Positions 9,023 through 17,102 of a stretch of DNA of 64,000 nt are shown piece by piece (positions within the stretch are counted from its first letter, which is position 1; each line of letters starts with the position of its first letter). Source of the stretch: an uncultured Prevotellaceae bacterium (GTDB lineage Bacteria > Bacteroidota > Bacteroidia > Bacteroidales > Bacteroidaceae). The notes beneath the pieces were generated by a model. It saw nothing but the letters and a program-made list of their open reading frames with translations, had not been told where the DNA came from and did no database searches. The position numbers were made by a program, and so were the translations under genes. The DNA lies in the NCBI GenBank assembly GCA_902786665.1, contig CADADN010000023.1:1-64000 (forward strand), in the 5' to 3' direction.

Positions 9023-12000
9023 ATGAAAAGACTTTCAACTCTTCTAATTCCTCCTCGCGCATTAATAACAAATGCGAGGACGCAGTTGAAAAGTACGGGA
9101 AAGAAAAAATCATTTACCTTTGCTGTACTTTTAGTACTATCCTGCTTGCTGGGGAACAATGCCTTGGCGCAGAATGAAAATCAAACGACTTACACCATAA
9201 AAACCGAAGTCAAAGAATTCATTGACTTCACTGGGTGGACTTGCAGTGGTGATAATCCTAACGCAACAGTTAATTGGGATGGTAATAGTATTCCAAGCAT
9301 AACTGGCACGAATGGTGACAACCTGAGCAGGTATTACAATTCGTATCCCATTTATGTGGGTGCTAATGCTGAAGGTTCCACCAGTACTCCTATCTTCTCT
9401 ACAGAGACCTATTTCGACGACAACTGGGGAACTCGTATTACGATTGCCAACAACAATTTCAACAATGCCAATATTGGTGACATTATTCGCGTGAACTATA
9501 AAGACAGGAGGAGTAATTTCAACCCAGTTCCTAAAAAAGGTGGCACTTGGAATGACTTCCCCTACACACTTGGTACGTTTGCGGAAGGTGACAACTATTT
9601 CCAATATACCATCAATAACAATGATGCTCTTAATGAGCTTAAGAGCAATGGTCTGAGCTTCCAAGGCACAGGTTTCACCCTCACATCAGTTGAACTGATT
9701 ACTTTTGGTTCTTCCAATCCTGGCGCTACTTGGCAGTTATGGAAGAGTGGCACGCATGGAGAAACATATCTTCAGAAAGCAGGTCAAAGCGATGATTATT
9801 TCAACATTGACAACCTGAAAAAAGGTGATATAGTGACCATTTGGGGTGATAGTGGTAATAATGGTGGATGTCGTGTCACTTCTGGGAATACGAACAAGAA
9901 CAATCAAAACATCACTTTCAGTACCAACAACCATAATGAAGGCCAGCAGATTACGATGCAAAGTGATGGCACCCTACAGCTGTTGTTCTATAATAGGTAT
10001 TCCGGTATCCGCAAGATTGAAATCAAGAGAGAAATCGACCAGACAACCATATTCGACTACGACCCCGGCTATGAGGAGTATGACATGTATGATGAGTTTA
10101 GTTGGGCAAAGGATGAAAACAACCCTGCCACAACTTATCATATTGTTGGCTCAGCAGATTTCGAGTTGAATGGGCAACCTGCCAATTACGTCGAATTTGA
10201 TCAATCAAAGATTACGACAAACAACAGAATCGCCCTCACTGGTGCAGCAAATGAATGGCAATTTGACTTCGGATTGGTTCCTCCAGGCAACAACGGTGAC
10301 TATTCATTCTTGAGCATCTGCAACCTGAGAGAAGGCGACCGCGTGGTCATCTCATACATCAATGATGAGAGCGAGGACCCATTGATTTTCGCCAGTGGGT
10401 ATCAAGATGGCGCTTTCTATTATGACGGCTGTTCCGCTTTTAAAGATGATAGCAGAGACGGTGTCTTAAACGACGGCGAAGAGTATGCTTACCCTGGGTA
10501 TGCAGCACCAACGGATTGGCATAGAAACGAAGGAAATGTGGGTGCCAGTGATAATGGCTGGGGTACATCTTACCTTCCTGAGCTTAATTATATCAACTCC
10601 TACGTGATTACTGAAGACGGACACTTGGATTTGGCATTCAGGAGGTTCGTGGAAAATTATGGCGACAATGCTGACCCCAAAAAAATCGTCAGCCGCATCG
10701 TCAAAGTAAAAATCTTCAGTGACCACCAGGCCATGATGATTGACGAATATGACGCAAACTCCTACTGGGCAAAATACAATATTACGGGTGAGCTACAGGC
10801 CAAAGAGCACATCATGCCTGGCGGCTTGGAAATACAAGTAGGCAACAATGATGCCTCGCAGCACGCCCTCGTCGTCTCTTCGAAGGACGGCCCTGTGTCA
10901 CACGTCAATGCCGTGGATGGCTTCAAAATCCCCGGCGTCTCAAAGAACGGCGACAATGTTAGTATCAATTTCGACCTGGGTATAAATGGTGATGCTTCCA
11001 AACTTCCCACAACAGGTACATTCTACAAATTCATTCCCGAGGTAAACGGAAAGATGAAGTTTAAGTTTGATGCCAAGAGCATGAACTATTACCGTTGGGA
11101 TATGAAGGGCAATAGCGTCTATCAAAATACCGACCTGCAAAATAGTGACGGAGGATACGGCGACTGGGGTCAACTGTTTGACAGACCTAACGAGCAAACC
11201 GTACCTGCGACTTGTCCATACTACTTGGTGAAAGTTGTAAACGGGCAAATAGTGAATATCCAATCGCTTGGCGACATTTATAATGGAGGTGAATATGAAA
11301 CACCTGATTATATTGATGTACAAGTAGGCGAGGAATACTATCTGTATGGTGGATGGAATCAAACCGGACTCTATTATAATTCAAGTTGGACCGTTCCTGG
11401 TAATCCTGATTACAATAGTGATGCCTCCAACAAACGGTACAATAACATTGAGTTCAGACCTATGGATGGCAGAACTGTTGGCTGTGGTATAGTTCAACTC
11501 CTTTGGGTTGAGTTCGATCCAGACAAAAAGATCTATCCTCTGGCCAAATGGGTGCCCAATGGTACAACTGGCGTCTATAAAGAAAACCCGAACAACAAAC
11601 ATGGTGTGCCAAATCCAGATGTAATTTCTTACGACGAAGACAAGTTGGAGTATTATCTGGCTGATTTATATGGTTATAATGACAAGACCTCTCTTACTGT
11701 CAAAAAGATGGCTGGCAACATCACTGGCTGCACCCCGTTCTTGAAACCCGTACCAGGAGGACAAGGACAGCATTTCCAACTGATGATCAAAGACATCACA
11801 TTTGACGAGAGCAAGGACAAGGGTGGTACCATCCTTATCAAGATTGATGACGCAACAGTCAAGACAAATCCTGTTTACACCCTTACCATTGCCTATAGTG
11901 GTGATCCAACATTTGACGGAAACTCAGGAACGGGAACCAGAGGACATATCTGGGACTACTCATCCAAATCTCTGCATGGCTTGAAGTATGATGCGTCTGT

Positions 12001-14686
12001 TGTATCTCAGACAGGAGAACATGGAGGCAGGAAATATTACACTGAAAACGCTGCAGAACCTGAAGACTACGGCCACTATTTCGCTGATTACTTTGCTGCA
12101 GATATTAGTAGCTACACGAGTGCGGACGCCGTGTTCAAAGGCCTTGCACAATCTGCAAGCGGAAAGCTCTATGACGAAATCAATTCAGGCACCTCCGAAT
12201 GGATGTTCAACTACAACCTGGTGAATGATGGCAATTTGTACGACCCGGTGTTCACTAACAAATATGACTTGGAAGCTGACAATGCCGACTTGATTTGGGA
12301 TACCGAGGGTACGGTAATCAAAACCAGTGCCAACGCTAGCGTCATGTTCAACGAGTTTACTGGAGCAGACGTACATCAGTCAACCGTAGACCCCGACCGC
12401 TACGTGGGTATCTTGAAAGGCGGTGAATTCCGCATTCCTTGGTTGATGCCCAACGACCGCGTAATCATCTGGATGGGTACAGGCAAGGGTGCTTTCAACG
12501 ACCATGCCGTGTTCAACATCAGGGGTGCATACGACGCCCTGCACAAGGAGATTGCAGAGAGCGACGACTACATCGTTGGCGGCTCACAGTGGATTGGTGA
12601 TGAAAAAGACTACAAAGGCTGCTACCACTTCTTCGCCCAAGGTGACGGAAATGGCGGACCTGCCGACATGGTCTTCAAGATGACGACGGGTTCCATGTGC
12701 AAGATTTACAAGATCCAAATCTACCGCGAGGACCGCATCATCACCAATGAGATTGTGGGCAAGACCGAGGACGACGATCATTACTTGCTCTATAGCACGG
12801 CCAAGGACCCCAACGATGCAAGTTCCGAGGACTATACGAACGAGAACCGTTACAACTGGACTCTGAAGTACTTCGGCAAGCAGCAGCAGTTGGCAAACGG
12901 CACCGGCAAGAACAGCCAGGACAACGAAATCATCGCCCAAACGGGCAAGTACAGTTCTGCCACTCCTGCTCTCACCGACAACCACAAGGATGCAGAAGAC
13001 CCCGCCAGCGAGGTGGTATCCTTCACCTATAACCATCAGCTTGGTGAAATCGGCACCTTCCGCATGCGCGGCAAGGACATGGAGAAGAACATGAACTATG
13101 TGGCCGACTATGCCGACCATAATGTGACCATCGCATTCCAGGAGACCATGAAGTATCCTTACACATGGGACTTCACGGATGTGACCGGCATAGCGGATAA
13201 TGTCACCAATCTGTTTGACCCGGAAGAAAAACTTGGTGAAACCATCGCAAGCACCACCAAGCCTGACGGGTTGACTGATGCCCAATGGGAAACCCTTTGG
13301 ACCTCCCTTGATGCTACATCTTATCAGAAGACCTCAAGAGACCTCTCCCTCTGGGAAGTCACCAGTACAGATGGAGACTATATGCTGCGTCTGAACAGTC
13401 AGTCGGGTCAGACAAATAGCAATCCTATGAAACAAGACAACATCTTTGAAACAGCGAAGGAGATTGGCGGCAACCAGGTATGGGCCAACGGCCAGATTGT
13501 TCCTGAGATGCAAGGTATTTTGCTCTATACCGACAACAACAATCAAAACAACGGTGAATGGACCATCATAAAAGGTGATGCCAACAACGTTGGTGGTTTG
13601 GACTTTACCGGAACCAGCTCATTGTTCAAAAAGATTGTCGTTCCGAACGTTCCCAAAGATGCAGCTGTGTATCTTCGCATGACGAGCCTCATAGATGAAC
13701 CTGTAATCAAGTATAAGTTTGGAGAAGTGACGAAGAATGACGATTTGGCAGCGATTCCAAGCTCAAGCATTGCGAAATTCTATCCTGTCGAAGGCACCGA
13801 TGAGTTTATCGTGGCCTTGATGAACCCGAATAGCAGCAAGACAAACCTCACCTTCTCGCTGAACGGATACCGCCTCCATAAGATGGCCGTGTCTGTCGAC
13901 CCGAAGAAGCTCAACAAGTATGGATGGGGCACCGAGAGCCGCGAGCGCTACATCGACCCGGAACTCACGGCATACCTGACCGGAGAGCCCATCACGACTT
14001 TCATCGCGACCGAAGCCTCTGTCAGCGACAAGAACGTCCTCCTCAAGGCGGTTTATCCATACACAGACAAAGGTTATGTGATGGACCTCGCAACCGAAGA
14101 CAAGCAGCCGCAAGCCTGCATCCTCTACAACACGAAGAACGTGAATCCGGAAATCCTCAACGGCGGATTCCACCTGTTCGTGCCCGACATGCATGACTAT
14201 GACATCTACGACCGCCTCGCCGAAGGACAGGAAGAGCTCAAAATGCTCCAGGACATGTCGGGGTCTAAAATGCTGTCGAAGCTGAATGCCGGTCCTCTCA
14301 CCATGTATGACGGCGACTACACCAACTATGTCCTCACCTTCATGACCAACAAGGCCGGATGGAGTGAGACCGACGTCAACTGGTCGGACACTGACACGGA
14401 CCGCGGCGCAATGGGCTTCTATCGCGTACAGCCAAAGGGTGTGACAAGTTCAGGGCACCAAGGCTACATGCAGTTCCTCACATCCGATGCGAACCCGAAT
14501 TACAACGCAAGCAACGGCTTCACCTTCATATTCGAGGGTGACGACATCACCTCCATCGGCAGCACGATTGTAGGGACAGGCAATGCCAATCCAGACTATT
14601 ACAACCTCTGGGGACAGAAGCTGAACGGCCAGCCCACGCAGCCCGGCATCTACATCGTCAATGGTAAGAAAGTCACAGTCAAGTAA
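9023..14686 (+). CDS. Very large secreted protein of unknown function
   Basis: A 1,887-residue exported protein that I do not recognise. The signal sequence is unusually long: a basic N-region of about 29 residues (MKRLSTLLIPPRALITNART...STGKKK) precedes a hydrophobic core and cleavage near NALAQ, residue 50. The body is rich in Asn, Asp, Gly, Tyr and Trp, suggesting tandem beta-sandwich modules. A recurring phrase is a short hydrophobic strand followed by (Q/R)SDGxLxLxF and I(Y)KI(E/Q)I(K/Y)RE (near 315-335 and 1215-1240). YPYTWDFTDV near 1377 and KDAAVYLRMTS near 1550 begin later modules. The final residues (YNLWGQKLN...GIYIVNGKKVTVK) form a tail like that of the GH43 protein, pointing to the cell surface. 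The first two thirds are visibly more AT-rich than the last third. A small gene and a terminator follow. Adhesin or binding protein is possible; no catalytic motif is evident. Confidence 0.8.
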   Translation: MKRLSTLLIPPRALITNARTQLKSTGKKKSFTFAVLLVLSCLLGNNALAQNENQTTYTIKTEVKEFIDFTGWTCSGDNPNATVNWDGNSIPSITGTNGDNLSRYYNSYPIYVGANAEGSTSTPIFSTETYFDDNWGTRITIANNNFNNANIGDIIRVNYKDRRSNFNPVPKKGGTWNDFPYTLGTFAEGDNYFQYTINNNDALNELKSNGLSFQGTGFTLTSVELITFGSSNPGATWQLWKSGTHGETYLQKAGQSDDYFNIDNLKKGDIVTIWGDSGNNGGCRVTSGNTNKNNQNITFSTNNHNEGQQITMQSDGTLQLLFYNRYSGIRKIEIKREIDQTTIFDYDPGYEEYDMYDEFSWAKDENNPATTYHIVGSADFELNGQPANYVEFDQSKITTNNRIALTGAANEWQFDFGLVPPGNNGDYSFLSICNLREGDRVVISYINDESEDPLIFASGYQDGAFYYDGCSAFKDDSRDGVLNDGEEYAYPGYAAPTDWHRNEGNVGASDNGWGTSYLPELNYINSYVITEDGHLDLAFRRFVENYGDNADPKKIVSRIVKVKIFSDHQAMMIDEYDANSYWAKYNITGELQAKEHIMPGGLEIQVGNNDASQHALVVSSKDGPVSHVNAVDGFKIPGVSKNGDNVSINFDLGINGDASKLPTTGTFYKFIPEVNGKMKFKFDAKSMNYYRWDMKGNSVYQNTDLQNSDGGYGDWGQLFDRPNEQTVPATCPYYLVKVVNGQIVNIQSLGDIYNGGEYETPDYIDVQVGEEYYLYGGWNQTGLYYNSSWTVPGNPDYNSDASNKRYNNIEFRPMDGRTVGCGIVQLLWVEFDPDKKIYPLAKWVPNGTTGVYKENPNNKHGVPNPDVISYDEDKLEYYLADLYGYNDKTSLTVKKMAGNITGCTPFLKPVPGGQGQHFQLMIKDITFDESKDKGGTILIKIDDATVKTNPVYTLTIAYSGDPTFDGNSGTGTRGHIWDYSSKSLHGLKYDASVVSQTGEHGGRKYYTENAAEPEDYGHYFADYFAADISSYTSADAVFKGLAQSASGKLYDEINSGTSEWMFNYNLVNDGNLYDPVFTNKYDLEADNADLIWDTEGTVIKTSANASVMFNEFTGADVHQSTVDPDRYVGILKGGEFRIPWLMPNDRVIIWMGTGKGAFNDHAVFNIRGAYDALHKEIAESDDYIVGGSQWIGDEKDYKGCYHFFAQGDGNGGPADMVFKMTTGSMCKIYKIQIYREDRIITNEIVGKTEDDDHYLLYSTAKDPNDASSEDYTNENRYNWTLKYFGKQQQLANGTGKNSQDNEIIAQTGKYSSATPALTDNHKDAEDPASEVVSFTYNHQLGEIGTFRMRGKDMEKNMNYVADYADHNVTIAFQETMKYPYTWDFTDVTGIADNVTNLFDPEEKLGETIASTTKPDGLTDAQWETLWTSLDATSYQKTSRDLSLWEVTSTDGDYMLRLNSQSGQTNSNPMKQDNIFETAKEIGGNQVWANGQIVPEMQGILLYTDNNNQNNGEWTIIKGDANNVGGLDFTGTSSLFKKIVVPNVPKDAAVYLRMTSLIDEPVIKYKFGEVTKNDDLAAIPSSSIAKFYPVEGTDEFIVALMNPNSSKTNLTFSLNGYRLHKMAVSVDPKKLNKYGWGTESRERYIDPELTAYLTGEPITTFIATEASVSDKNVLLKAVYPYTDKGYVMDLATEDKQPQACILYNTKNVNPEILNGGFHLFVPDMHDYDIYDRLAEGQEELKMLQDMSGSKMLSKLNAGPLTMYDGDYTNYVLTFMTNKAGWSETDVNWSDTDTDRGAMGFYRVQPKGVTSSGHQGYMQFLTSDANPNYNASNGFTFIFEGDDITSIGSTIVGTGNANPDYYNLWGQKLNGQPTQPGIYIVNGKKVTVK

Positions 14687-14713
14687 GTCTCACTTTAGTC
14701 TATTCAAAAGAAA

Positions 14714-14899
14714 ATGAAAAAGCAATATATCACACCTGTCACAGAATTGATAGTTGTCAACCTACAGGATTCCGTCCTGGAAAACCTGCCCATAGGCGAC
14801 CCCAGCGACGTGGGTACCGGAATGGATTCCAACATAGGTTCATTGGACTTGGAAGACGATATGAATGACTTACCTACGTCTAAAAGCTTGTGGGATTAA
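14714..14899 (+). CDS. Small acidic protein (61 aa) following the large secreted protein
   Basis: The 61-residue product begins MKKQYITPVTELIVVNLQDSVLENL and ends SKSLWD, with an acidic middle (DLEDDMNDLP). It has no membrane span and no lipobox. It starts 28 nt after the large gene, follows the A-rich leader AAAGAAA, and is closed by a strong terminator, so it is very probably expressed in the same transcript. The MKKxYxxP start with an acidic tail resembles many small uncharacterised Prevotella proteins I recall. The function is unknown; a short structural partner or a precursor peptide are both guesses. Confidence 0.7.
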   Translation: MKKQYITPVTELIVVNLQDSVLENLPIGDPSDVGTGMDSNIGSLDLEDDMNDLPTSKSLWD

Positions 14900-14919
14900 T
14901 CATCTCATCCCTCTATAAC

Positions 14920-14957
14920 AACACGGGGCAGCCGCTTGGCTGCCCCGTGTTGTTTTT
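14920..14957 (+). terminator. Intrinsic terminator
   Basis: A perfect 14-bp stem (AACACGGGGCAGCC with its complement, loop GCTT) is followed by GTTTTT. It closes the large-protein/61-aa unit on the plus strand and may also stop minus-strand transcription coming from the LRR lipoprotein gene. Confidence 0.9.
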
Positions 14958-15125
14958 AGGAGAGGACGCTAGAGGACGCCATAGGAAGGATATAGGACGC
15001 TATAGGAAGGATATAGGACGTTATAGGAAGGATATAGGACGCCATAGGAGGACATAGGAAGGCTGTAGGAAGCTATAAGAAGCCATAGGATATAGCTAAT
15101 GGAAGGCATAGGAAGGCTGTAGGAG
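14958..15125. repeat. ATAGGA tandem repeat tract with a 21-bp unit
   Basis: Three nearly identical 21-bp units occupy 14980-15042 (each CATAGGAAGGATATAGGACG plus one base, with the first base C or T). Degenerate copies built on ATAGGA and GGCTGTAGGA surround them. The tract fills the space between the terminator and the stop of the LRR lipoprotein gene. Related tracts occur at 16725-16768, 53061-53116 and, inverted, 59374-59435. Confidence 0.85.
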
Positions 15126-15131
15126 CTATCC

Positions 15132-16652
15132 TCATTGCTCCTCGATGGTGGCAAAGTCTTTCCATACGTTGGCGGAAAGATAGTCGCCTTTCTTCCCCTT
15201 AGGCACGAGGAGCCTTGCCGTCCCGCAATTGCGGAATGTGCTGGCGCCGATGACTAGCGGCCGCCTCATCCTCACCTCAAGGGTGGCCAAGGCACGGCAG
15301 TCGCTGAAAGCCTTGTCGCCGATGCTTGAGAGGCTGGAAGGGAGAGAGACGCTCTTGAGATTGGGGCAGTTGGCGAAGGCCTGCTCACCAACGACCTTCA
15401 CGCCCTCATGGAGCCTGATGGACGTGAGACCCTGGCATCCGGCGAAAGCCCGCCGCCCTATCTTCGTCACCACCGACGGTATGGTGGTGTTACGACATCC
15501 GTAGAGCAAGGTGTTGGTATATGTCTCAATGATGGCGTCGCATTTGTTATGCGAGTCAAAAACCGGGTTCTCGCTGTTGATGGAGATGGAAGAGAGTTCA
15601 TTGCATCCGAAGAAAGGTGCCTCCCCTATGTTGGTGAGGCTGGAAGGCAGTGACACCGACCTCAGGTTGGGGCAATATGCGAAAGCGAGGTCGCCGATGC
15701 CTGTCATCCCCTTCGGCAGGTTGAGTGAGGTCAGCCCTTCGGTATAAGCAAACGCCCCGTCGCCGATGGTCGTGACGGTGGCAGGTATGCGCGTCTTGGC
15801 ACATCCCACCAAGATGGTTCCTGTGGCAAGCTCCACGATGGCGTTGCAGTCATTGCGCGAGTCATACACCTTGTTGCCTGGTGCCACGGTGATGGATGCC
15901 AGCCTGGGGCAGTTCTTGAACACCGCCGCCCCGATGTGTTTCACACTGGCCGGGATATGTATCGCCACCAGGTTGGAGCAGTTGTCGAAGGCACCGTCGC
16001 CAATGGCCGTCACACCTTCGGGAATGGTCATCCTCTCCAAAGACTGGCATCCCATGAACGCCTCAATGCCTATGGTGGTCACACCGGAGGGCAGGGTCAG
16101 TTCCTTGAGTGAGCGACAGCCCTTGAAGGCATAGTCGCCCACGCGTTTCACCTCCTTCGGAAGGACAAGGGCTTGCAAGTTCTCACAACCATCGAACATA
16201 TGGTCGGAGACAAGTTCCAAAGGGCATCGGAATCTCACCGTACGCAGTTGCTTGCAAGAGGCGAACACCCCCTCGCCGAAAGTCTTCACCCGCGATGGGA
16301 CAACCACCGATGTGAGGCCGTCACATTCCATGAACGCCCTGTCGCCAATGGATGTGATGCTTGGAGGTATCACCACGGACGTCATCCCTGAGAAGCCGCT
16401 GAAAGCCCGTTCGCCGATGGCGTCGATGTAATAGTCGTTGGCCGAGGAAGGGATGGTGACCACACCACGGTATCCTTCGGCATTCACAACGGCCTGTCCC
16501 GACTTTCCAGAGCCAATCTCGCAAACCTTTTCCGTCTTGTCGGTGACATGGCATGTCAGCTCCACCTTCTCCTTGGTTTGCGTGGTGAAGGTCTTGCCGC
16601 AGGCCACTAGCATCAGCGACAGCAAAATGAAGAGAGGCATTTTCACTTTCAT
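15132..16652 (-). CDS. BspA-like leucine-rich-repeat lipoprotein
   Basis: A 506-residue surface lipoprotein. The start at 16652 is chosen because it gives a compact signal (MKVKMPLFILLSLMLVAC) with lipobox LVAC and acylated Cys about residue 16. Upstream in-frame codons would place the signal internally. From about residue 60 to the end runs a chain of BspA/LRR_5 repeats of roughly 23 residues (pattern I.IGDxAFxxCxxLxSVxIPxSVTxIG). The chain is interrupted by two inserts with NxVYDSRNxCNAIVE and NPVFDSHNKCDAIIE. BspA-type repeats in oral Bacteroidetes and Treponema mediate binding to host proteins or other bacteria. It stands alone between repeat tracts. Confidence 0.88.
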   Translation of the reverse strand: MKVKMPLFILLSLMLVACGKTFTTQTKEKVELTCHVTDKTEKVCEIGSGKSGQAVVNAEGYRGVVTIPSSANDYYIDAIGERAFSGFSGMTSVVIPPSITSIGDRAFMECDGLTSVVVPSRVKTFGEGVFASCKQLRTVRFRCPLELVSDHMFDGCENLQALVLPKEVKRVGDYAFKGCRSLKELTLPSGVTTIGIEAFMGCQSLERMTIPEGVTAIGDGAFDNCSNLVAIHIPASVKHIGAAVFKNCPRLASITVAPGNKVYDSRNDCNAIVELATGTILVGCAKTRIPATVTTIGDGAFAYTEGLTSLNLPKGMTGIGDLAFAYCPNLRSVSLPSSLTNIGEAPFFGCNELSSISINSENPVFDSHNKCDAIIETYTNTLLYGCRNTTIPSVVTKIGRRAFAGCQGLTSIRLHEGVKVVGEQAFANCPNLKSVSLPSSLSSIGDKAFSDCRALATLEVRMRRPLVIGASTFRNCGTARLLVPKGKKGDYLSANVWKDFATIEEQ

Positions 16653-16656
16653 ATTG

Positions 16657-16664
16657 CAAATATA
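16657..16664 (-). promoter_or_regulatory. Candidate -7 element very close to the LRR lipoprotein start
   Basis: On the minus strand TATATTTG ends only four bases before the ATG at 16652. If used, transcription would begin at about that ATG, giving a leaderless message, or translation would begin at the second Met (residue 5). The -33 element is not clear. Confidence 0.35.
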
Positions 16665-16724
16665 GGCAAAAAACTGAAATATCAAGATTAAAAGTGGATA
16701 TTCGTGCAAAAAAAGCTTGTAGAA

Positions 16725-16768
16725 AGGGGATAGGAGGGGATAGGAGGCTATAGGACGCTATAGGACGG
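16725..16768. repeat. Short ATAGGA repeat tract
   Basis: GGGGATAGGA, GGGGATAGGA, GGCTATAGGA and CGCTATAGGA follow one another. This is the same motif family as the 21-bp tract downstream of the LRR lipoprotein gene, so the gene is flanked by related tracts on both sides. Confidence 0.75.
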
Positions 16769-16826
16769 TGAAGAAAAGATGCACCTCGGCAATGAAAGCA
16801 AAAACTTCGTCCCTACGCCAAGAATA

Positions 16827-16965
16827 TTCTGCTGGATTTGAAATCCTGCAGAACCTAATACCAGGATTTGTAATCCGATAAAATCGTCAATTTCAATAAT
16901 TTAACACCACTATTATCGGATTGCAAATCCTTACATTACCTCCAGGCGGATTGCAAATCCGCCTG
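16827..16965. repeat. Cluster of GGATT-core palindromes
   Basis: Three inverted repeats share a GGATTnnnAATCC core. First, TTCTGC...GCAGAA arms lie at 16827-16853. Second, an 18-base arm at 16864-16881 pairs with 16913-16930 with one mismatch. Third, CAGGCGGATT-GCA-AATCCGCCTG at 16943-16965 has perfect 10-bp arms. CGCCTGAACATCCTTGG follows the last. Words from this cluster recur at 8220-8400. There is no U-tract, so this is a repeat element rather than a terminator. Confidence 0.7.
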
Positions 16966-17031
16966 AACATCCTTGGTATCATTTGACATAGAGCCCAATC
17001 CCTTTCTCAGAAAAGAAAATAGCTTGCATAT

Positions 17032-17062
17032 TTTGCTTTTCACTCGGTTTTCATTATCTTTG
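17032..17062 (+). promoter_or_regulatory. Promoter of the RidA-like gene
   Basis: TTTG at 17032-17035 and TATCTTTG at 17055-17062 are separated by 19 nt, an exact fit to the Bacteroidetes consensus. Transcription should start near 17067, 36 nt before the ATG at 17103. Confidence 0.75.
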
Positions 17063-17102
17063 CAAACCAAAAGCAAAATCACGCCACAAGCCGCACATTA
17101 TA

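Noticed and set aside
14714-14899. Small 61-aa gene considered a lipoprotein
   Set aside because: No lipobox cysteine and no hydrophobic signal core are present.
14969-15154. Minus-strand 61-codon frame with YPSYxVL repeats
   Set aside because: The repeated heptapeptide is simply a translation of the 21-bp intergenic repeat; no leader or conserved context supports a gene.
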